A DNA stretch of 64,000 nucleotides, from positions 62,001 to 126,000 of the forward strand of contig JADJPG010000010.1 of the NCBI GenBank assembly GCA_016713365.1, given 5' to 3'. The notes under the pieces are model-generated. The model ran no database searches, was not told the origin of the DNA, and saw only the letters and a program-made list of their open reading frames with translations. Both the position numbers and the translations under genes were made by a program. The stretch comes from Verrucomicrobiota bacterium. GTDB taxonomy: Bacteria > Verrucomicrobiota > Verrucomicrobiia > Limisphaerales > JADJPG01. This document shows positions 24,759-33,680 of this stretch, in pieces. Position 1 is the first letter of the stretch; each line of letters begins with the position of its first letter.

Positions 24759-25525
24759 GACCTGAAGGTCTTGGCGAAATCCTCGGCGCGACGCTCCAGC
24801 TCCGAGCCGCCGGTGAGCTGGGTGAAGAGCCTTTCGAGTGTTCCGGATTGGTGCGAGGCGACGAGTTCATCGGGCTTGCCATCGACGAGCATCCGACCCT
24901 TGTCGATGATGATGACGCGATCGCACACGCGCTCGACGACATCGAGGATGTGCGAGCTGTAGACGATGGTCTTGCCTTCGCGCGCGAGCGTTTGAATCAG
25001 CGTCTTGAACCCCACCGCGGCATTGGCGTCGAGCCCGTCCAGCGGCTCATCGAAGAAGACGACCGGCGGGTTGTGCAGGAGTGCAGCGGTAATGACGACC
25101 TTGCGCCGCATTCCTTTCGAATACGCACCGAGCAGCTTGTCGGTGAGCGTTTCGAAACTGAGATCGAAGAAGGCGATGAATTGCCGGATGCGTTCGCGGG
25201 CGGATTCGGAGGGAATCGCGTAAAGCGCCGCGACCATTTCCAGGTATTCGAGCCCGGTCAGCGATTCGAAGACCGCGCCGGACTCCGGCACGAAGCCGAT
25301 CTTCCGTTTCACTTCCAACGTGTCGCGACGCAGATCGAGTCCACAAATCGTTGCTGTGCCGTCGGTCGGCTCGATCATGCCCGTGAGCATCTTCAACGTC
25401 GTGGATTTGCCGGCGCCGTTCGGCCCGAGGAACCCGACGATCTGCCCGCCGGGAATTTCGAACGACAACGAATCGACAGCCGTCTGGGAACCAAAGCGTT
25501 TGGTCAGTTGGTGGAGGGAGATCAT
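24755..25525 (-). CDS. ABC transporter ATP-binding protein
   Basis: The 256-residue ATPase has Walker A 'GPNGAGKST', a Q-loop region 'IGFVPES', the signature 'YSKGMRRKV' (in place of LSGGQ), Walker B 'PVVFFDEPLDGLD' and the switch His in 'IVYSSHIL'. The signature variant and the 'LLHNPPVVFFDEP' wording are typical of ABC-2 exporters (CcmA/NatA-like). It drives the permease encoded next, with which it overlaps by 4 bases. The 216-base divergent gap upstream separates it from the signalling cluster. Confidence 0.93.
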   Translation of the reverse strand: MISLHQLTKRFGSQTAVDSLSFEIPGGQIVGFLGPNGAGKSTTLKMLTGMIEPTDGTATICGLDLRRDTLEVKRKIGFVPESGAVFESLTGLEYLEMVAALYAIPSESARERIRQFIAFFDLSFETLTDKLLGAYSKGMRRKVVITAALLHNPPVVFFDEPLDGLDANAAVGFKTLIQTLAREGKTIVYSSHILDVVERVCDRVIIIDKGRMLVDGKPDELVASHQSGTLERLFTQLTGGSELERRAEDFAKTFRS

Positions 25526-25741
25526 CGCTGGGAATGGCTGATACCACGCCCATGCGGATCACGCGATGAAAAATCCCGCTCCCCACGCAGGCGATACCTG
25601 CCTCAAAGACCACTCATGCGAAGTCCGGGACGAATCATTCAGCTAAAGTTGGTGGAACGACGTCCGGGCGAGCCCCGCCGAATGTTACTTGTAGTCTATT
25701 GCATGTCGACCGACGCGCATTACGCTGTTTGTTTAGTGAGT

Positions 25742-26425
25742 ATGGAACAGAGGAATATCGCCGAGCGATTTGGTGCATCAGTCAGACGGTTCCGGTTTAA
25801 TTTGGGCATTTCCCAGGAGGAATTGGCCGAACGCGCCAACCTGCACCGGACTTATATCGCGGGGATCGAAGGCGGGGCGCGCAACCTCACGTTGAAGAGC
25901 ATAGATAAGCTGGCCCGCGCGCTTCAGGTCTCCATTGCCACCCTCCTGCTCAGCAGCAACCAGCTCGGTGAGATTCTGCTCGTGGAGGACAACCCCGACG
26001 ATGTAGACCTGACCTTGCAGGCCTTCAAGAAGGCGAAGCTGACGAATCCGGTCCAAATCGTCGGCGATGGCGCTGAAGCTCTGGATTACCTCTTTTGCAC
26101 CGGACACTTCACCGGCCGACGCATTGATGATCGTCCTCATCTGGTGCTCCTGGATTTGGAATTACCCAAGATTGGCGGACTGGAAGTGTTGCGCCGTATC
26201 AAGACCGACGAACGGACGCGGTCCATTCCCGTGGCCGTACTTACCGCGTCCACCGACGACCAGAAACTCACTGAGTGCGAGCGGGCAGGAGCGCATACCT
26301 ACATCGTCAAGCCAGTGGATTTCCACGGCTTGAGTCAGGCGACGCGCCGGCTGAATCTCGGCTGGGCGTTGCTGGAAACATCCGAGGCCCAACTTCGCGA
26401 AGGGCGCGACAACCCAACCAGTTGA
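25742..26425 (+). CDS. XRE-type HTH fused to a receiver domain
   Basis: ATG at 25742 gives 227 residues. Residues about 8-66 are a helix-turn-helix of the XRE/Cro family ('SVRRFRFNLGISQEELAERA', 'YIAGIEGGARNLTLKSIDKL'). After a short linker, residues about 76-205 form a receiver ('EILLVEDNPDDVDLTLQAFK', phospho-acceptor Asp138 in 'LLDLELPKIGG', Thr/Ser in 'VLTAST', Lys in 'YIVKPVDF'). The receiver is the Rcp1-like type found after phytochrome kinases. Response regulators normally carry DNA-binding domains after the receiver and rarely of the XRE kind, so the order is unusual. It is probably the DNA-binding output of the cluster. The upstream frame is open, but the HTH start favours 25742. Confidence 0.88.
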   Translation: MEQRNIAERFGASVRRFRFNLGISQEELAERANLHRTYIAGIEGGARNLTLKSIDKLARALQVSIATLLLSSNQLGEILLVEDNPDDVDLTLQAFKKAKLTNPVQIVGDGAEALDYLFCTGHFTGRRIDDRPHLVLLDLELPKIGGLEVLRRIKTDERTRSIPVAVLTASTDDQKLTECERAGAHTYIVKPVDFHGLSQATRRLNLGWALLETSEAQLREGRDNPTS

Positions 26426-26481
26426 TTTCAGTCTCAGCATCCAAATCGGTCAGCGAGCGGGAAGTGGAATGCGAACAGCCT

Positions 26482-27996
26482 ATGCAACCCGAACAACAGC
26501 TGAAAGCCTCGCTCAAGGAGATCGGCGACCTCAAGGCCGCCTTGGACGAGCATGCCATCGTCGCCATCACCGATCCGCGGGGGAGGATCACCTACGTGAA
26601 CGACAAGTTCTGCGCGATCTCGCAGTATTCGCGCGACGAACTCATCGGGCAGGACCATCGCGTCATCAATTCCGGCCACCACCCGAAGGAGTTCATCCAA
26701 GATCTGTGGTCTACCATTGGGCGTGGCAAAGTTTGGAAGGGCGAAATCAAGAACAGGGCCAAGGATGGATCGTTCTACTGGGTGGATACCACGATCGTCC
26801 CCTTCCTCAACGATGACGGCAAACCGCGTCAATACATCGCCATCCGCGCCGACATCACCGAGCGCAAGCGCACGGAAGACCAGCTCAGGGCCTCCTTCAA
26901 GGAAATCAACGATCTGAAGGCTGCGTTGGACGAGCATGCCATCGTCGCCATCACCGATCCGCAGGGGAAGATCACTTATGTGAACGACAAGTTTTGCGCG
27001 ATCTCCAAATACTCGCGCGGCGAACTGATCGGGCAGGATCATCGGGTCATCAATTCCGCCCATCACCCGAAGGAATTCATCCAGGGTTTGTGGTCTACCA
27101 TTGGCCGCGGCAAAGTTTGGAAGGGCGAAATCAAGAACAGGGCCAAGGACGGATCGTTCTACTGGGTGGATACCACCATCGTCCCCTTCCTCAACGATGA
27201 CGGCAAACCGCGACAGTACGTCGCCATCCGCGCGGACATCACGGAACGCAAGAAAGCGGAGGAAAAGGTTCTCCAGCTAAACGCCCAACTGGAACAGCGC
27301 GTGGCCGAAAGGACAGCCGAGTTGGAAGCGTTCTCCTACTCCATCTCTCACGATCTCCGCGCGCCATTGCGAGCCATGGGCGGCTTCGCGCGGATGTTGC
27401 AGGAGGATTTCGGCGCGGAGCTTCCTCCGGAAGCCAGCCGGCTGCTGGAGCGCATCCACGTCAACGCGATGAAGATGGGACTGCTCATCGACGGCCTGCT
27501 GGCCTTCTCGCGGTTGAGCCGGCAACCGCTGAACAAGAGTAAAATCTCGCCGGGGGCGGTGGTAAACCGTGTGCTGGAGGAGCTGCAGAGCGAGACCGAA
27601 GGACGGAACGTGAAAATAACCGTTGGCAACCTGCCCGCCTGCCAGGCGGACGCAACCCTGCTCCACCAAGTTTTCATGAACTTGATCTCGAATGCCTTGA
27701 AATACTCGCGGCGGCGGGACCCGGCGATCATCGAGATCGGGTCCGGCGAAGAAAACGGGCACTGCGTCTACTCCATCAAGGACAACGGCGCCGGGTTTGA
27801 AATGAAGTACGCGCACAATCTGTTCGGCGTGTTTCAGCGCCTGCACCGGGCGGAACAATTCGAAGGCACGGGCGTGGGTCTGGCGATCGTGCGTCGCATC
27901 ATTCATCGACACGGCGGCCGCATCTGGGCGGTGGCCGAGCCGGAAAAGGGCGCCACATTCCACTTCACCCTGGAAGGCGAGAACAACCATGTCTAA
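26482..27996 (+). CDS. PAS-PAS sensor histidine kinase
   Basis: A 504-residue kinase with no membrane segment, so probably cytoplasmic. Two PAS domains with PAC tails (about 15-130 and 143-258) are near-identical copies. A coiled coil leads to HisKA with His290 in 'SISHDLRAPLRAMGGFA', then HATPase_c with N box 'NLISNALKY', 'DNGAGFEM' and 'GTGVGLAIV'. The C-terminal half is of the phytochrome-kinase type. No cofactor-binding residue can be assigned from sequence. Its stop overlaps the next receiver gene by 8 bases, so that receiver is a likely partner. Confidence 0.93.
   Translation: MQPEQQLKASLKEIGDLKAALDEHAIVAITDPRGRITYVNDKFCAISQYSRDELIGQDHRVINSGHHPKEFIQDLWSTIGRGKVWKGEIKNRAKDGSFYWVDTTIVPFLNDDGKPRQYIAIRADITERKRTEDQLRASFKEINDLKAALDEHAIVAITDPQGKITYVNDKFCAISKYSRGELIGQDHRVINSAHHPKEFIQGLWSTIGRGKVWKGEIKNRAKDGSFYWVDTTIVPFLNDDGKPRQYVAIRADITERKKAEEKVLQLNAQLEQRVAERTAELEAFSYSISHDLRAPLRAMGGFARMLQEDFGAELPPEASRLLERIHVNAMKMGLLIDGLLAFSRLSRQPLNKSKISPGAVVNRVLEELQSETEGRNVKITVGNLPACQADATLLHQVFMNLISNALKYSRRRDPAIIEIGSGEENGHCVYSIKDNGAGFEMKYAHNLFGVFQRLHRAEQFEGTGVGLAIVRRIIHRHGGRIWAVAEPEKGATFHFTLEGENNHV
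26491..27258 (+). repeat. Tandem 384-base duplication encoding the two PAS domains
   Basis: Copy 1 (26491-26874) and copy 2 (26875-27258) repeat with an exact 384-base (128-codon) period. Identical stretches include GACGAGCATGCCATCGTCGC and AAGGGCGAAATCAAGAACAG. Differences are mostly silent or conservative (QYSRDEL versus KYSRGEL), so the duplication appears recent or homogenised. Confidence 0.93.
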
Positions 27997-28432
27997 CGAG
28001 GCAGTCGAAATCTTGCTGGTCGAGGACAGCCCTGACGACGTGGCGTTCCTGGTCCGCACGTTCAACAAAGCCAACCTCACGGCCCGCCTCCACGTGGTCG
28101 CCGATGGCAAAGAGGCGCTGGATTACATCTTCTGCACCGGCGACTACGCGACTCGCAACAACGGCAACCAGCCCAAGGTCATCTTCCTCGACATGAAAAT
28201 GCCGAAGGTGGGAGGGCTGGAGGTGCTGCGACGTTTGAAATCGGACCCCACCACCCAGTCCATCCCAGTCGTTGCCTTGAGCTCCTCCAACGAGGAACGC
28301 GACTTGATCGAGAGCTACCGGTACGGGGTGAACAGCTATATCGTAAAGCCCATGGACTTCGACCAATTCGCCAAGACGATCCGGTCGATGGGGCAATACT
28401 GGCTCGAGCTCAATCAGACGCCCAAACTCTGA
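27989..28432 (+). CDS. Single-domain response regulator, Rcp1-like
   Basis: The 147-residue protein is one receiver domain with 'EILLVEDSPDDVAFLVRTFN', phospho-acceptor Asp68 in 'FLDMKMPKVGG', 'VVALSSSN' and Lys in 'SYIVKPMDF'. The 'DYIFCTGDY' insertion marks the Rcp1 family. It has no output domain and is expected to act as a phosphate shuttle or by protein contact. It overlaps the upstream kinase by 8 bases and is 3 bases from the next receiver gene. Confidence 0.95.
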   Translation: MSNEAVEILLVEDSPDDVAFLVRTFNKANLTARLHVVADGKEALDYIFCTGDYATRNNGNQPKVIFLDMKMPKVGGLEVLRRLKSDPTTQSIPVVALSSSNEERDLIESYRYGVNSYIVKPMDFDQFAKTIRSMGQYWLELNQTPKL

Positions 28433-28435
28433 TTT

Positions 28436-28987
28436 ATGGCCAAGCCCATCAAGCTGTTGCTGGTCGAAGATTCGCCAGACGACGCGGACCTGCTCGTGGC
28501 CGAACTGCGCCGGGCCGGGTTCGCCCCCGAGTGGAAGCGCGTGGACACCGAGCCGGATTACCTGGCGGAGATTGAGAATCGCCCCGACGTCATCCTTTCC
28601 GACTACTCCATGCCCCAGTTCAGCGGATTGCAGGCGGTAAAGCTCCTGCGGGAACGCCGGCTGGACATTCCATTCATCCTGATCTCCGGAACGGTGGGCG
28701 AGGACACCGCCGTCGAAGCCATGAAACACGGCGCGTCCGACTATTTGCTCAAGGACAGAATCGTACGCTTGGGAAACTCGATTAACCAGGCGCTGGCGCA
28801 AAAGCGCCTGCGCGATGCAGGCAAACGAGCGGACGACGAGATCCTGGAACAACTGCACGAGCTACGTCGCTGGCACGAGGCCACCCTGGGCCGCGAGGAC
28901 CGCATCCTGGAGCTGAAACGCGAGGTCAACGAACTGCTCGCCCAGCAGAATCAGCCGCCTCGTTACACCAGCATCAAATCGTCATGA
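28436..28987 (+). CDS. Response regulator with C-terminal coiled coil
   Basis: The 183-residue protein has a receiver ('KLLLVEDSPDDADLLVAELR', Asp56 in 'ILSDYSMPQFSG', 'LISGTVGED', 'SDYLLKDR') followed by about 60 residues of charged heptad-like helix ('DDEILEQLHELRRWHEATLG') with no DNA-binding fold. Such receivers often hand phosphate to, or dock on, hybrid kinases. It overlaps the following hybrid kinase gene by 4 bases (ATGA). Confidence 0.93.
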   Translation: MAKPIKLLLVEDSPDDADLLVAELRRAGFAPEWKRVDTEPDYLAEIENRPDVILSDYSMPQFSGLQAVKLLRERRLDIPFILISGTVGEDTAVEAMKHGASDYLLKDRIVRLGNSINQALAQKRLRDAGKRADDEILEQLHELRRWHEATLGREDRILELKREVNELLAQQNQPPRYTSIKSS

Positions 28988-31185
28988 AAACGCCCCTCCC
29001 TCCTGACGAACCTGACCGGATCGAAGCGCTGCGCCGATTCAACGTGCTCGACACGCCGCCAGAACAATCTTTCGACGACCTCACCCTGATCGCCGCCGCG
29101 ATCTGCCAGACTCCGATCGCGCTGGTTTCGCTCGTGGACGAAACGCGTCAGTGGTTCAAATCGAAAATCGGGACCAGCCTCTCTGGAACGTCGCGGGAAA
29201 TTGCCTTCTGCTCTCACGCCATTCTCCATCGCGACGACGTGATGGAAGTCCACGATGCCCGCGGCGACGAGCGTTTCGTCAACAATCCCCTCGTGACCGA
29301 GGAGCCGCACATCCGGTTCTACGCCGGCGCGCCGCTGGTAACAGCCGATGGCCACGCGCTGGGAGCGTTGTGCGTGATGGATCGCCAGCCGCGAACGCTG
29401 AAACCCGACCAACTGGCCGCCTTGCGCGCCCTCAGCCGACACGTCGTCGCCCAACTGGAACTGCGTCGCCATGCGATTGCCGCGGCAGGTGAGATAACGG
29501 AACGCCGAAACGCCGAAAACCAGCTGCATCTTCAGAACGAAAAACTCTCGGCCAACAAGGACGAAGCCGAGCGACTGCTGAAGCTCGCGCAACGGACGCG
29601 TCACGCTCTGCTAAGCGTTCTCGAAGATGAGCGGCGAGCCGGGCAGAACCTGCGCGAGAGCGAGGAACGCTTCCGGCAGCTTGCTGAAAACATCGCGGAA
29701 GTCTTCTGGATCACCGATCCCGCGAAACAGCACATGCTATACGTCAGCCCGGCTTACGAACAGATTTGGGGCCGCACCTGCGACAGCATTTATGAGCGGC
29801 CGGAAAGCTGGCTGGACTCCATTCACCCAGACGACCGGCAGCACGTTCATGATGATGCCCTCTCCAAGCAGCCTGCCGGGCAATACGATGCGACCTACCG
29901 AATCGTCCGTCCCGATGGCACCGTGCGATGGATTCGCGACCGGGCCTTTCCCGTTCATGACGCTGCGGGCGTCGTATATCGCATCGCGGGCGTCGCGGCG
30001 GACATCACGGAGCAACGATTGCTGGAGGCGCAACTCCGGCAGGCGCAGAAGATGGAGGCGTTGGGAACTCTTTCCGGAGGCATCGCGCACGACTTCAACA
30101 ATATCCTCGGCGCCATCATCGGAAACGTCCACCTCCTGAGACTGGACATCGACTCCGCTCATCCCGCGGCGCAAAGCATCGGAGAAATCGAGCAGGCCAG
30201 CAATCGCGCCAAAGATCTCGTGCGCCAGATTCTGACCTTCAGCCGCCAGCAGCCTCAGGTGCGGCAGATCATTCCGCTGTCACCGATAATTGAGGAAGTC
30301 GTCCGACTGCTGCGGGCGACGATTCCGGCGGAGGTCGAAATCCTCAAAACCATCGAGCCCGATGTCCCGAACGTCTTTGCCGATGGCACCCAGATTCACC
30401 AAGTCCTTCTCAATCTCTGCACGAACGCCTGGCACGCGATCGGAAAGGTGAACGGCAGGATCGAAATCCACCTGCGCGGCACGGAGGTGGAACGTGATGA
30501 CAGCTCCGTCCTGCCGAGATTGCGTCGAGGACGCTACGCCTGTCTGTGCATCAACGACAACGGACACGGAATGGATACCGCGATCCTGGAACGCATCTTC
30601 GAGCCATTCTTCACCACCAAGGAACCGGGCCGCGGCACCGGCCTCGGGCTCTCTGTCGTGCACGGCATCATGCAAGGGCATGATGGAGTAATCCGCGTGA
30701 CCAGCCAACCGGGCCAGGGAACAAGCTTCCAACTCTACTTTCCCGCCGTCGAAGGCGAAATGGAAACGACCGACGCAGACTGGCGAAATGTCCGCGCGGG
30801 CAACGGCCAGCGCATCTTGTATCTCGACGACGAATCGCTTCTGTCCAGTCTCGGCGTGCGGATGCTCCGGCGCCTCGGTTATCAGGCCGAGGGATTCACC
30901 AACCCGCTCGCCACGCTGGAAATGTTCACAGCCAATCCGACCCGCTTCGACGTCGTCATCACCGATCTCCACATGCCGGGGATGTCGGGCATTGATTTTG
31001 CCCGGGGCATTCGAAGGGTCTCGGCCGACATACCCATCATTCTGAGCTCGGGCTATTTGACTGAAGAAGTCATAGAGAAAGCCCGGAACGCAGGGATCAC
31101 GCGCCTCCTGCAGAAGCCGAACACGATGCAAGACTTCAGCGAGTCACTCGGGCATGTTCTGCCCGCCAAACCTCCCACAACATGA
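28984..31185 (+). CDS. GAF-PAS hybrid histidine kinase with C-terminal receiver
   Basis: The 733-residue protein starts with a GAF domain (about 20-165: 'RIEALRRFNVLDTPPEQSFD', 'FYAGAPL', 'GALCVMD'), then a coiled coil and a PAS domain (about 225-345) with 'YVSPAYEQIWGR'. The kinase core has His369 in 'GIAHDFNNILGAIIGN', N box 'NLCTNAWHAI', 'DNGHGMD' and 'GRGTGLGLSVV'. A receiver at the end has Asp661 in 'ITDLHMPGMSG'. There is no membrane segment. It overlaps both neighbours by 4 bases. The receiver may pass phosphate onward through the separate receivers of the cluster. Confidence 0.94.
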   Translation: MKTPLPPDEPDRIEALRRFNVLDTPPEQSFDDLTLIAAAICQTPIALVSLVDETRQWFKSKIGTSLSGTSREIAFCSHAILHRDDVMEVHDARGDERFVNNPLVTEEPHIRFYAGAPLVTADGHALGALCVMDRQPRTLKPDQLAALRALSRHVVAQLELRRHAIAAAGEITERRNAENQLHLQNEKLSANKDEAERLLKLAQRTRHALLSVLEDERRAGQNLRESEERFRQLAENIAEVFWITDPAKQHMLYVSPAYEQIWGRTCDSIYERPESWLDSIHPDDRQHVHDDALSKQPAGQYDATYRIVRPDGTVRWIRDRAFPVHDAAGVVYRIAGVAADITEQRLLEAQLRQAQKMEALGTLSGGIAHDFNNILGAIIGNVHLLRLDIDSAHPAAQSIGEIEQASNRAKDLVRQILTFSRQQPQVRQIIPLSPIIEEVVRLLRATIPAEVEILKTIEPDVPNVFADGTQIHQVLLNLCTNAWHAIGKVNGRIEIHLRGTEVERDDSSVLPRLRRGRYACLCINDNGHGMDTAILERIFEPFFTTKEPGRGTGLGLSVVHGIMQGHDGVIRVTSQPGQGTSFQLYFPAVEGEMETTDADWRNVRAGNGQRILYLDDESLLSSLGVRMLRRLGYQAEGFTNPLATLEMFTANPTRFDVVITDLHMPGMSGIDFARGIRRVSADIPIILSSGYLTEEVIEKARNAGITRLLQKPNTMQDFSESLGHVLPAKPPTT

Positions 31186-31991
31186 GCTGCGCCCGCATAC
31201 TGCTGGTCGACGACGACGATGGTTTGAGAACGGCCTTGCGCCGTGCGTTGGAGCGCGAAGGTTACGCGGTCGTCAAGGCCGGCAATGGCAGACACGCCCT
31301 CGATCGGCTGAAGGAAACGTCAGTCGACCTCGTGATCACCGACATCATCATGCCCGAGTCCGAAGGCATTGAGCTTGCGCTGACTCTTCACAGGACGCAG
31401 CCCCAGCTTCCGGTGATTGCCATTTCCGGCGGCGGCAACTGGACGCCGGAATTTCACCTCTCGATCGCCAGACAAGCCGGCGCACTTCACGCATTTGAGA
31501 AACCGTTCGTCGTGGAAGAGCTCTTGCAACGAGTGGGCGAACTCCTCCAGAAACCGGGACAATTGGACTGGAAGTCCTTCTTTCCCGACGGAACTCAAAC
31601 GAACCGCACAACGAGCCGCTCACCAGTCCGTGACCTAGTAGTCCTTGAGGAATTTGCCCCAAATGTGCTCGCCCGTGTTGATGCCGGCGATGATGGGATC
31701 CACGATGCGCGCCGCACCATCGACGATATCGAGGGGCGGGTGGAAGCCGTGCTCCTCCACCTTGCGCGCGGCGATGTGGACCGGGTCCTCGTCCGTCACC
31801 CAGCCCGTGTCCACGGCGTTCATGTGGATGCCGTCGGCGTGGTAATCCGCCGCCGCGGTGCGCGTCATCATGTTCAACGCCGCCTTGGCCATGTTCGTGT
31901 GCGGATGGCGCGTGGTCTTAAACTTCCGGTAGAACTGTCCCTCCACCGCCGAGACGTTGACGATGTGCTTGTCGCGTTCCGGCGTGCATAA
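31182..31991 (+). CDS. Response regulator receiver protein, 3' end doubtful
   Basis: Residues 1-122 form a complete receiver ('[20 protein letters not shown]', Asp54 in '[12 protein letters not shown]', 'VIAISGGG', Lys in '[12 protein letters not shown]'). After about residue 130 (31570) the frame runs another 140 codons, through sequence that encodes, on the other strand, the conserved C-terminus of the SDR. That tail (His/Arg/Val-rich) looks like antisense read-through. A single indel between about 31560 and 31625 would end the protein at stops near 31635, giving roughly 150 residues. The receiver is secure and the tail is not. Confidence 0.8.
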   Translation: MSCARILLVDDDDGLRTALRRALEREGYAVVKAGNGRHALDRLKETSVDLVITDIIMPESEGIELALTLHRTQPQLPVIAISGGGNWTPEFHLSIARQAGALHAFEKPFVVEELLQRVGELLQKPGQLDWKSFFPDGTQTNRTTSRSPVRDLVVLEEFAPNVLARVDAGDDGIHDARRTIDDIEGRVEAVLLHLARGDVDRVLVRHPARVHGVHVDAVGVVIRRRGARHHVQRRLGHVRVRMARGLKLPVELSLHRRDVDDVLVAFRRA

Positions 31992-33197
31992 CATGAGCGG
32001 CTTCAGTCGCGCATTGAGGATGAACGGCGCGACGGCATTCACCAACTGCACTTCGAGCAATTCAACCGAGGGCACCTCGGACAGCATGAGCCGCCACGAG
32101 TTGCGCTCGCGCAGATCGACCTGCTGCAAATCCTGATCGAGCTCCTTCGTGGAAAGAGCGCTTGCTGCGCGGCGAGCTCCTCCGGCAGCAACGGGACCTG
32201 GGAAAGTTCCGCGGCGTGAGTGAGCCCGGCGACTTCCGGACATGCGCTTTTGCACGAGCGCGGCGTCCGCCTCCGGCAACATGTGGTAGCCGCGCAGACC
32301 TTCGTATTCGCCGAGCAGCTTCGGCCGACTCCGCCGGGAGCTCATGCAAGGAACCATTCTCGCGCTCCATCATGTGCTCGTAGAAATCCGGCGGACGTCG
32401 CACCGTCTGGCACGCGTTGTTGATGATGAAGTCGAGACGCGAATACTTTGGCACCAGGTGCCGACAGAAGGCTTCCACGCTCGGCGTGTGCCGGAGATCG
32501 AGCCCGAAGATCTCGAGCCGATGTCCCCATTCCTTGAAGTCCGGCTCCGCTGCGTAACGCACCGCCGAGTCGCGCGGGAAGCGAGTCGTCACGATCAGCT
32601 GTGCGCCGGCCCGCAGGAGCTTGATGCCCGCCTGGTAACCAATCTTCACCCGGCCTCCAGTCAGCAGGGCGACGCGCCCGCGCAAATCCGCCAGCTCGGT
32701 TCGCTTGCGCAAGTTCAGCTCCGCACAAACCGGACAGAGCTGATCGTAGAAATGGTGAATCTGCGAATAGTCCTTTTGCAGATGTAACAGTTCTGCGGCT
32801 CGATCACTTCACGAAAATCAGGGTCGTCCGCCACCTCCCGCGGCTCGTTCTCCACCGGCGGAAAAAAATTCGGCGTGGTGAAGACCGGCTTGCGACGCAG
32901 CTCGCGAATCCCCGTCTGGTGCAGCTTCTGGTCGTCGGCGAGTTTCTTCTCCGCCTTGCGCTGGCGCACTCTGGCCTTCACGACGCGTCGACGTTCGCTC
33001 ACGTCCGGGCAGAAAATATCCCCGCGGCGGCGTTCACGAGTCGGCGCCGTTCGTCCCGCGGTCAAGTCCGCGATTACTGTGCGGTTGGCCGCGGCGGTTT
33101 CCAGCAGCTCCAGCGCGGCGCGCAGGCGTTGCGTGAGCACGGAATTGTTCACTGTTGCGCCGCTGGCCGGCGCGGAATCCGTCGAGTTGTCAGGCAT
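31635..33197 (-). pseudogene. Zinc-ribbon SDR oxidoreductase, interrupted by at least four frameshifts
   Basis: Read across three frames this is one protein of about 520 residues. The N-terminal helical part (from ATG 33197, MPDNSTDSAP) is followed by a CYIC...CPVC pair (32790-32725), then a Rossmann start 'RGRVALLTGGRVKIGYQAGI', 'NNACQTVRRPP', '[13 protein letters not shown]' (Ser), and '[12 protein letters not shown]', where Lys is present but the usual Tyr four residues before it is Thr. It ends '[12 protein letters not shown]'. Breaks occur near 32775 (AAAA run), 32330, 32245 and 32160. The conserved parts show little decay, so sequencing indels are as likely as true loss. It is last in a group with the rhodanese, DsbD-N and membrane protein genes. 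Confidence 0.75.
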
Positions 33198-33264
33198 TTC
33201 GTTCAAAGCGCGCACGCTAGCAAAGCTCGCATTCAGGAGCGAACGAAATTCAGCGCGAAACGGT

Positions 33265-33654
33265 TCAGGTGGGCGGGACGCCGGAAGCGCCGTCGGGGTT
33301 GGCGCTGGCAAACCGCCTCTTCGCCCGGGCGAAAAGAACCGTGGAGACGAGGTAAACAACACCGCCCGCCAGCGCGAGGGCAATGAGCCATGATTGATGA
33401 AAGCCGGCGCCGGCTTCTCCAGCTTGTTGCCTTCGAGGATTTGGAGGATCGAGCGCCAGCATGAGATAGCGAATGTAGCCCACAAGGAAGATGCCCATGA
33501 CGGCGACGAAACACCCCAGGAACAGCCCCGTCAGCACCGTCCCGGCGCGACGCTCGCCCAGGTAAACCAGACCTGCCCCCGGCAGAAACACATTCAACGC
33601 CGTGGCCATCCGGAGATTCTTCTGCGACGGCAACGGCGGAGGTTGAGGGAACAT
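33265..33654 (-). CDS. Small membrane protein of unknown function
   Basis: The 129-residue protein has a Pro-rich start (MFPQPPPLPSQKN), then hydrophobic segments around residues 17-32, 37-65 and 89-110. The motif 'NVFLPGAGLVYLGERRAGTV' resembles the Gly-rich loop of TM2-type small membrane proteins. No enzymatic motif is present. It is 26 bases downstream of the DsbD-N gene and 67 upstream of the SDR, so it belongs to that transcript by position. Confidence 0.7.
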   Translation of the reverse strand: MFPQPPPLPSQKNLRMATALNVFLPGAGLVYLGERRAGTVLTGLFLGCFVAVMGIFLVGYIRYLMLALDPPNPRRQQAGEAGAGFHQSWLIALALAGGVVYLVSTVLFARAKRRFASANPDGASGVPPT

Positions 33655-33680
33655 TTCGCGAAGAGTTTCGCCCGCGCGTT

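Noticed and set aside
24848..25741. Plus-strand frame upstream of and in frame with the XRE-receiver gene
   Set aside because: Most of it is antisense to the ABC ATPase; the HTH begins at the ATG at 25742, so the longer reading is not credible.
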